Source of the DNA: Pseudomonadota bacterium
GTDB taxonomy: Bacteria > Pseudomonadota > Gammaproteobacteria > Burkholderiales > Rhodocyclaceae
DNA length: 64,000 nt
NCBI GenBank assembly: GCA_018241665.1
Contig: JAFEDK010000007.1
Location: forward strand, 124,001-188,000
Reading direction: 5' to 3'
Both the position numbers and the translations under genes were made by a program. The notes under the pieces were generated by a model that saw nothing but the letters and a program-made list of their open reading frames with translations, was not told the DNA's origin and ran no database searches. Positions 56,899 through 64,000 of this stretch are shown here, piece after piece. Positions within the stretch are counted from its first letter, which is position 1, and each line of letters opens with the position of its first letter.

Positions 56899-57056
56899 CT
56901 CTTCGTAAAACGCGCCCGGCCTGCGGGCGACGGAAAATCATGCCGGTTGCGCCGTTCGGCGTAACTTTTGGCGTAACCCGACAGTCTACCGGGGCAGGCG
57001 GTGCTGATCCACGGCGGCATTGCATCTTTTCCAGATACGGGCGGAAGGAGCGGCGG

Positions 57057-57746
57057 ATGCCCAGGTTTCCTGATGACTACGACAAGGGCGGTCAGGCCCT
57101 GATGCTGGACGACATCGCCGACGAGCTGGCTGCGACCCGCTGGGAGACGGGGCTGGATGCGCTGGCCCCGTGCGTTCTGGCCGCCATGGCGACGGTGCCA
57201 CGGGAAGCCTTCGTGCCGGAGGACGTGCGTTACCTGGCTTTTCGCAACGGGCCGGTGGGGATCGGCCACAGCCAGACGATCTCGCAGCCCTTCATCGTGG
57301 CGCTGATGACCCAGCTGCTCGTGCCGCGTGCGGGGCAGACGATCCTGGAGGTCGGCACCGGCTCGGGTTATCAGGCTGCCGTGCTGGCCGAATTGGTGGC
57401 TCAGGTGTTCAGCGTGGAGATCATCGCAGCGCTGGCGCAGGAGGCGGGGCCGCGCCTCGCCAGGCTCGGCTACGCCAACGTGGAGGTTCGCCATGGCGAC
57501 GGTTATGAAGGGTGGCCGGAGCATGCGCCCTACGACGGGATCATTGTCACCGCGGCGGCGCCCGCCGTGCCGCCGCCCTTGGTCGAGCAATTGAAGCCCG
57601 GCGCCCGGCTGGTCATTCCGGTGGGCCTCAACCATGCCTTCCAGAGCCTGAAGCTGATCGAAAAGCATGCGGACGGCGGCATTTCCAGCCGTAACGTGCT
57701 GACCGTGGCGTTCGTGCCGCTGACCCGCGATCTGCGGGATGGCTGA
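57057..57746 (+). CDS. pcm: Protein-L-isoaspartate O-methyltransferase
   Basis: 229 aa from ATG 57057 with AAGGAG seven bases upstream. SAM site ILEVGTGSGYQAAVLAEL and substrate region GIGHSQTISQPFIVALMT match PIMT. Repairs isoaspartyl damage. Six bases before the Mut7-C gene, divergent from mutS. Confidence 0.93.
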   Translation: MPRFPDDYDKGGQALMLDDIADELAATRWETGLDALAPCVLAAMATVPREAFVPEDVRYLAFRNGPVGIGHSQTISQPFIVALMTQLLVPRAGQTILEVGTGSGYQAAVLAELVAQVFSVEIIAALAQEAGPRLARLGYANVEVRHGDGYEGWPEHAPYDGIIVTAAAPAVPPPLVEQLKPGARLVIPVGLNHAFQSLKLIEKHADGGISSRNVLTVAFVPLTRDLRDG

Positions 57747-57752
57747 TCCACC

Positions 57753-58541
57753 GTGCGCGTCCGCTTCCATTTCCTCGGTGTGCTGGGCGATTTCCTGCCG
57801 CGACTGCAGCGAGGGCGCCCGCTGGATGTCGAGCTGGTTGCGGCGGCGACGCTCAAGCACGCTATCGAGTTGCTTGGGGTACCACACACGGAAATCGGTG
57901 CCGTGCTGGTCGACGGCAGACCGGCGGCCTTTGGGGCCAGGCTGGAAGATGGCGCGGAAGTCCGGGTGCATCCGGCCGATGCTGCGACGATGTCGCCGGG
58001 TGATCTGCACTTCATCGCCGACGCCCATCTAGGCGGGTTGGCCCACCGCCTGCGCATGGCAGGTTTCGACACGCTGTTCCGCAATGATTACGCGGATCCG
58101 GAAATCGCCGCGATCGCCGAGCGCGAGCAGCGCATCGTGCTGACCCGGGATCGGGCCTTGCTGATGCGCAAGGCGATCGTCCGCGGCTGCTACGTGCATG
58201 CGCTCAAGCCGGATGCACAGTTTCGCGAACTGGCCGCACGGCTGTCACTGACACCAGCTTACCGGCCGTTCTCCCGCTGCCTGGAATGCAATGGGCCACT
58301 GCATCCGGTGTCGAAGGCCGACGTGCTGGAACGCCTGCCCGAATCGGTTCGCCGCTGCCACGTACGCTTCACCCGTTGTGAAGGCTGCGGGCGCGTGTTC
58401 TGGGAAGGTTCCCACTGGCGGCGCATGCGCGGCTTGCTGGAGGATGGACTCGATTACGCGCGCGGGGATGTTCAAGCAGGGCGTCCTGGCGCCTCAGACG
58501 CTATAATTCGCGATTACTCGTTTTCATCCAACGGAACCGCT
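57753..58541 (+). CDS. Mut7-C RNase-domain protein with ubiquitin-like N-terminus (no own stop codon)
   Basis: 263 codons from GTG 57753. N-terminal MoaD/ThiS-like ubiquitin fold (residues 1-80), then the PIN-like Mut7-C domain ([51 protein letters not shown]) and a zinc ribbon ([29 protein letters not shown]). Such proteins normally stop near here. Reading codon by codon from 58425, no stop occurs before the guaA GTG at 58542, so the frame continues into guaA and would give a 783-aa fusion. End given is arbitrary. Confidence 0.8.
58502..58507 (+). promoter_or_regulatory. -10 element for guaA
   Basis: Perfect TATAAT in the context GCTATAATTCGC, common at betaproteobacterial promoters, 35 bp before the guaA GTG. 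No good -35 at 17 bp. It lies inside the open frame of the Mut7-C gene, supporting independent guaA transcription. Confidence 0.55.
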
Positions 58542-60104
<1,563 letters not shown>

Positions 60105-60148
60105 TCCAGACTGTCACTGCCTTTCGGTAGTGATCCAAGATCAGCGGG

Positions 60149-60172
60149 AACCCCGGCATTGCCGGGGTTTTT
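60149..60172 (+). terminator. Terminator after guaA
   Basis: Nine-pair stem AACCCCGGC/GCCGGGGTT, loop ATT, followed by five T. Confidence 0.9.
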
Positions 60173-60413
60173 GCTTTCTGGGCGCGCAGTAATAGAGCCG
60201 CAACTCCGACGAGTGTAGGTGGTCTCGTCCATCACGGATGTGCGTCTGCCTGATGGCAAGCCGCTCGCTGAAGGTTGGCGGGGGGACTTCGTGCCCACGC
60301 GTCGTTGCGGGGATGCTTGGCTAGCGGACAGGTCGTTTCCTTTGATCCATCCCAAATCGGGTTGCAATACGACAGTGGTAGACTGCCCGCCTCGGGCTTG
60401 AAACTGGAATACC

Positions 60414-60626
60414 ATGAGTTCATATCCGATCGAAGTGATCAATCAGGCGTTGCACGCCCACGACCCCGATTGCGCCTACTGGCTGGAGCGGGTCAATGCA
60501 TTGCTCCGGGATCCTGCCAACTGCCTGCACCGCAAGGCGCTGGAGCACACGCGAAAATATCTCGAAGAGGCGCCCGGTCGGGTGGATGCTCCCCGCGGCC
60601 ATCCACCTGGCGACGACTGCCAATAG
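60414..60626 (+). CDS. Small hypothetical protein
   Basis: 70 aa. Helical N-terminal half (MSSYPIEVINQALHAHDPDCAYWLERVNALLRDPANCLHRKALEHTRKYL) and a polar tail. Weak GGA before the ATG. It sits 27 bp before the VIT-type gene and may be co-transcribed. The 310 bp before it (60105-60413) hold only the guaA terminator and no other recognised feature. Confidence 0.45.
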   Translation: MSSYPIEVINQALHAHDPDCAYWLERVNALLRDPANCLHRKALEHTRKYLEEAPGRVDAPRGHPPGDDCQ

Positions 60627-60653
60627 CCTTTTCGGCTGGAGGGGACGCTGGCC

Positions 60654-61763
60654 ATGGACAAGGATGTCGAGCGTTACTACCGGAACTGGCGTGACGAGCA
60701 GGACGGCGCCGCCTTGTATGCCGGACTGGCCCGGGCCGAGACCGACCCGGTGCGCCAGGACCTTTTCCACCAGCTCTCCCAGGCCGAGCTGAGTCACGCC
60801 GCCCACTGGCGAGGCAAGCTCGATGAGGCCGGCGTCGGCGTCGAAGCCCATGCGCCGGGGCTGCGCACGCGGATGCTTGTGTGGCTGGCCCGGCGTTTCG
60901 GGCCGCACTTCGTGTTGCCGGCCTTGGCCACGGCCGAGTTCGCCGACCGCGACAAGTATGCCGGCCAGCCCGGCGCAGAAGCCTTGTCCGGGGAGGAGCG
61001 TTCCCACGCGGCGATCATCGAGGCCGTCAATCGGCAGGGCGGGCACGTCGGCGCCGATATCGCGCGGGCCGAGCGTTGGCACGGGCGTGGCTCGGGTAAC
61101 GAGTTGCGGGCGGCGGTCCTCGGCGCCAACGACGGACTGGTGTCCGGCCTGTGCCTGGTGATGGGCGTGGCGGGAGCCGGGGCGTCGCCCAACACGATCC
61201 TGCTCACCGGCCTGGCCGGCCTCATCGCAGGGGCCGTCTCGATGGCGCTGGGAGAATGGCTGTCGGTGACGAATGCCCGTGAGTTTGCCTCCACCCGCGT
61301 CGCGCAGGAACGCCAGGAACTGGAAGAAAACCCGGAGGCCGAGCGCAAGGAGCTGGCCCTGATCTTCCAGGCCAAGGGGCTGGCCCGGGAGGACGCCCAG
61401 CGGGTCGCCCGCGACATGATGCGTGACCGGGACACCGCGCTTGATACGTTGGTACGGGAGGAGCTCGGCATCGATCCTGCCGAGATGGGTGGCAACCCGT
61501 GGAGCGCAGCGGCGGTGTCGTTTGCCTTGTTCGCGGCGGGTGCGATCTTTCCGGTGCTGCCGTATTTCCTGACCGGCGGCCCGTCGGGCATGGCCTGGAG
61601 CCTGTCCCTCAGCGCTGTGGGGCTCGGCGGGATAGGGCTGGCAACCTCCTTGTTCAGCGGTAGGAGTCCGGTGTATTCGGCGGTGCGTCAGATCCTGATC
61701 GGCGCCGCAGCGGCCGGGGTGACCTACGGCAGCGGCGCGCTGATTGGCGTGTCCATCGGCTGA
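60654..61763 (+). CDS. Ferritin-like/VIT1 fusion iron transporter (MbfA-like)
   Basis: 369 aa. N-terminal ferritin-like domain (residues about 1-140) with erythrin-type metal ligands (YAGLARAETDPVRQDLFHQLSQAELSHAAHW ... LATAEFADRDKY), then a CCC1/VIT1 membrane domain (LRAAVLGANDGLVSGLCLVMGVAGAGA ... GEWLSVTNAREF) with about five helices and a charged cytoplasmic metal-binding loop. Relatives such as MbfA of Bradyrhizobium export iron. Likely detoxifies iron or manganese; no Fur or Irr box recognised. Confidence 0.87.
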   Translation: MDKDVERYYRNWRDEQDGAALYAGLARAETDPVRQDLFHQLSQAELSHAAHWRGKLDEAGVGVEAHAPGLRTRMLVWLARRFGPHFVLPALATAEFADRDKYAGQPGAEALSGEERSHAAIIEAVNRQGGHVGADIARAERWHGRGSGNELRAAVLGANDGLVSGLCLVMGVAGAGASPNTILLTGLAGLIAGAVSMALGEWLSVTNAREFASTRVAQERQELEENPEAERKELALIFQAKGLAREDAQRVARDMMRDRDTALDTLVREELGIDPAEMGGNPWSAAAVSFALFAAGAIFPVLPYFLTGGPSGMAWSLSLSAVGLGGIGLATSLFSGRSPVYSAVRQILIGAAAAGVTYGSGALIGVSIG

Positions 61764-61831
61764 AAGGCGCGTCCTGCCTTGCGTTCGGGCGAATGGAGGT
61801 TCATTCTGGACGCAAGAGGGAGGTGGTCAAA

Positions 61832-63244
61832 ATGCGTATCAGCTTCTTTGGCGCGGCCGGTGAAGTCACAGGCTCGTGCACCTTGGTGGAAACCGGCGAT
61901 CTGCGTTTCCTTGTCGATTGCGGCATGTTCCAGGGCGGCGGCGAGGCCCGCCTGAAGAACCAGCGCGCGCTGGATTTCGGGTTCGATGTGCGCGAGATCG
62001 ATTTCGTGCTGCTCACCCATGCCCATATCGACCACTCCGGGCTCTTGCCGCGCCTGGCCGTGCTGGGCTTCCGCGGCCCGATCTACGCGACGCCGGCGAC
62101 GATAGACCTGCTGGAAGTGCTGCTGCTCGACAGCGCCCACATCCAGGAAAAGGAATCTGAGTGGCAGTTACGCCATCAGCGGCGTAGCGGCAAGAACGGG
62201 CGCAGCGTGCATCCGCCGCTGTACACCGTGGCCCAGGCCCAGGCCACATTGCCGCTGTTGCGGCCGGCGTCCTACGGCAAGCCCATCCAGCCGGCCGAGA
62301 GCATTCAGGTGTGTTTCCACGATGCGGGCCACATCCTTGGTTCGGCCTGGCTGGAAGTGACGCTCAGCGGCGAAGGCAAGCCGCGCAAGCTGGTGTTCTC
62401 CGGCGATCTGGGGATGCGCGACCGGCCGGTTCTGAACGACCCGGAACCCGCTGTGCCGACCGCCGACGTGCTGCTCATCGAGTCGACCTATGGGGATCGT
62501 CTGCACCGGCCGCTGCAGGAAACGGAAGACGAGATCGTTGCCGCCTTCGGGCGGACGCAGGCCTGCCACGGCAACCTGATCATTCCGTCCTTCGCGGTGG
62601 GGCGCACCCAGGAAATCATCTACATCCTGGCCGATCTCGTCCGGCGGGAAAGGCTGGCGCCGCTGAAGGTCTACGTGGACTCGCCGATGGCCAACGAGGC
62701 CACCCGCATCACGCTGGCCCATCCGGCACTGCTCGACGACGAGACCCACGAACTGACGGCCTGGCTGCGGGAGCATCCGAACCGGATGAAGGTGGAGTTC
62801 GTCGCCGATGTGGAGGCTTCCCGGGCTCTCAACGAAGTCCGCAGCGGCGCGGTGATCATCTCCGCCAGCGGCATGTGCGAGGCGGGGCGCATCAAGTACC
62901 ACCTGCGCGAGAACCTGCCGCGCAGCGAGTGCAGCGTGCTGATCGCCGGCTTCCAGGCTGCTGGCACGCTCGGCCGCCGGCTGGTAGACGGTGCCCGGCT
63001 CGTGCATATCTTCGGCGAGGCGGTGCCGGTGCGTGCGCGCATCTACACGGTGGGTGGGCTGTCGGCCCATGCCGATCAGGCCGGGCTCCTCGCTTGGTTG
63101 AAAGGGTTCCACGCGCCGCCGCGCCACACCTTCGTAGTCCATGGGGAAGCGGCCGCGGCGGCCCATTTTGCCGAAGCTGTCGGCGCGGAGTTGGGCTGGC
63201 ACGAGGTGAGCGTGCCGCAGCAGGGCGATAGCGTGAACCTGTGA
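61832..63244 (+). CDS. MBL-fold beta-CASP hydrolase (RNA-processing type)
   Basis: 470 aa from ATG 61832, which has a strong GGGAGG upstream. Metallo-beta-lactamase HAHIDHSG motif, beta-CASP insertion and the C-terminal RMMBL motif (YTVGGLSAHADQAGLLAWL, FVVHGEAAAA). CPSF-100/YSH1-like ribonuclease group; bacterial substrates poorly known. Cytoplasmic. Confidence 0.9.
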   Translation: MRISFFGAAGEVTGSCTLVETGDLRFLVDCGMFQGGGEARLKNQRALDFGFDVREIDFVLLTHAHIDHSGLLPRLAVLGFRGPIYATPATIDLLEVLLLDSAHIQEKESEWQLRHQRRSGKNGRSVHPPLYTVAQAQATLPLLRPASYGKPIQPAESIQVCFHDAGHILGSAWLEVTLSGEGKPRKLVFSGDLGMRDRPVLNDPEPAVPTADVLLIESTYGDRLHRPLQETEDEIVAAFGRTQACHGNLIIPSFAVGRTQEIIYILADLVRRERLAPLKVYVDSPMANEATRITLAHPALLDDETHELTAWLREHPNRMKVEFVADVEASRALNEVRSGAVIISASGMCEAGRIKYHLRENLPRSECSVLIAGFQAAGTLGRRLVDGARLVHIFGEAVPVRARIYTVGGLSAHADQAGLLAWLKGFHAPPRHTFVVHGEAAAAAHFAEAVGAELGWHEVSVPQQGDSVNL

Positions 63245-63354
63245 GCGAAGCATCCTGGTTGCCGCCGCCTTGCCATCCGGCCTTCTTGCCCCAAATCAAA
63301 GCCTCAGGAAAATAGCCGAGTAAACTGCTCAACATTATTGGCCGAGGAGCAGTG

Positions 63355-63573
63355 ATGGCGAAGAAGTTCCCCTTGCATCCAGCCCATCCTGAGCGGATCT
63401 GCTGGGGCTGCGACAAGTATTGCCCGGCAGACTCCCTGGCCTGCGGCAATGGCTCGGGCCGGACCTTGCATCCGGCGGAAATGCTGGGCGACGACTGGTA
63501 CTGTCATGGCGACTGGGGGCTCGACGACGCAGAGAGCCCTGTCGTGCCGGCGCCCGCAGATCGGTCGCGCTGA
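63355..63573 (+). CDS. DUF3079-domain small protein
   Basis: 72 aa. Cysteine-rich core HPERICWGCDKYCPADSLACGNGSGRTLHPAEMLGDDW with the five cysteines typical of DUF3079, probably a small metal-binding protein. GAGGAG precedes; GTG 63352 is an alternative start. Function unknown. Confidence 0.85.
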   Translation: MAKKFPLHPAHPERICWGCDKYCPADSLACGNGSGRTLHPAEMLGDDWYCHGDWGLDDAESPVVPAPADRSR

Positions 63574-63615
63574 GTGCCCCGGGCCGTCTGGCCGATTGCT
63601 GTGGTAGCCCCGCGT

Positions 63616-63999
63616 TCACGACCGGGTCGTGAGCTCCCGAAGCAGATCGAAGGCGAGCTTGAAACCCAGGTTTTCGACGGCGGCTGCCACCGGGACGATC
63701 GGGGTGGCGCCGAAGCGTGCTTCCAGCGCCGGCCTTTGTGTTTCAAACGCGTCCAGGGTTGCGAAGTCATTGTTTTGCAGGCCTGTCAGCAGCTCGGCCA
63801 AGGCCTCGTCGCCGATCGGCGCAGCGTCGTCCTGCCTTGTGGCGGCAGGCGAGGGCTTCAGCCAGGTTTCGGCAGAAGCGAACAGGCCTTGCAGCGCGGC
63901 CTCGAGCTGGGCCAGATCTCTTTCACCTGCGGCCCAGTCGTCCCCTTCGTAAGTGGCTTCGAGCCTGGCGGCGAGCTCGGCGACCTCGACCGCCGACAA
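63616..63999 (-). CDS. C-terminal end of a larger protein (possible hybrid sensor kinase tail)
   Basis: 128 codons read to the window edge; the frame is open at the right and its true start lies outside. The tail (LLTGLQNNDFATLDAFETQRPALEARFGATPIVPVAAAVENLGFKLAFDLLREL) has the pattern seen at the C-terminus of hybrid histidine kinases, two short helices around a conserved W/F-ALEARFG. Identity is tentative. Confidence 0.45.
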   Translation of the reverse strand: MSAVEVAELAARLEATYEGDDWAAGERDLAQLEAALQGLFASAETWLKPSPAATRQDDAAPIGDEALAELLTGLQNNDFATLDAFETQRPALEARFGATPIVPVAAAVENLGFKLAFDLLRELTTRS

Positions 64000-64000
64000 G

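Overview
The window is a high-GC chromosomal segment, most likely from a facultatively anaerobic betaproteobacterium of the Rhodocyclales type (Azoarcus, Thauera or Azospira relatives). This is inferred from gene content and gene style, since no rRNA or tRNA is present. The left end (1-7503) is an acetone-carboxylation locus: a sigma-54 activator (acxR, cut by the window edge) and acxABC, all on the minus strand. I find two near-perfect -24/-12 promoters, one before acxA and one before acxR. Each has copies of a shared heptamer, CGTCCGA/TCGGACG, about 75-125 bp upstream. This suggests AcxR activates both the operon and its own gene.

From 7504 to 11564 there is a BamE-like lipoprotein gene, a strongly degenerate array with an exact 21-bp period, and a lower-GC accessory stretch with a HEPN-like protein and small orphans. 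A tight sulfate operon follows (sbp-cysT-cysW-cysA-cysB, 11565-16368), then an alpha/beta hydrolase, a Na+/H+ antiporter and a MOSC protein.

The most distinctive cluster is 19931-25260. An FNR-type box precedes a C-terminally anchored heptaheme cytochrome, a HydC/FdnI-type cytochrome b, a monoheme cytochrome with no methionine in its mature form, a decaheme MtrA/DmsE protein and an MtrB/PioB porin. Together they could form a quinone-pool to outer-membrane electron conduit. CymA is absent and a split, CbcL-like b/multiheme-c module seems to take its place.

25345-41732 is mostly core functions: EttA, an ABC exporter, MAPEG, an esterase, the fpr/FinR-like divergent pair, M61 peptidase, MATE pump, lexA-imuA-imuB (with SOS box but no dnaE2 nearby), Bcp, SlyD and a dipeptide-type ABC ATPase. 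A second AT-richer accessory patch (42140-45490) holds a lipoprotein, a decayed IS3 element and a membrane-anchored orphan.

The right part (45493-64000) carries MltD, a receiver-GGDEF protein, GloB, a methyltransferase, rnhA-dnaQ, an FAD oxidase plus spermidine-synthase-like pair, a phosphoesterase coupled to mutS, pcm, a Mut7-C protein whose frame runs without a stop into guaA, a ferritin-like/VIT iron transporter, a beta-CASP hydrolase and a DUF3079 protein. A 67-bp inverted-repeat element occurs twice (1998 and 25265) with identical arm and loop lengths.
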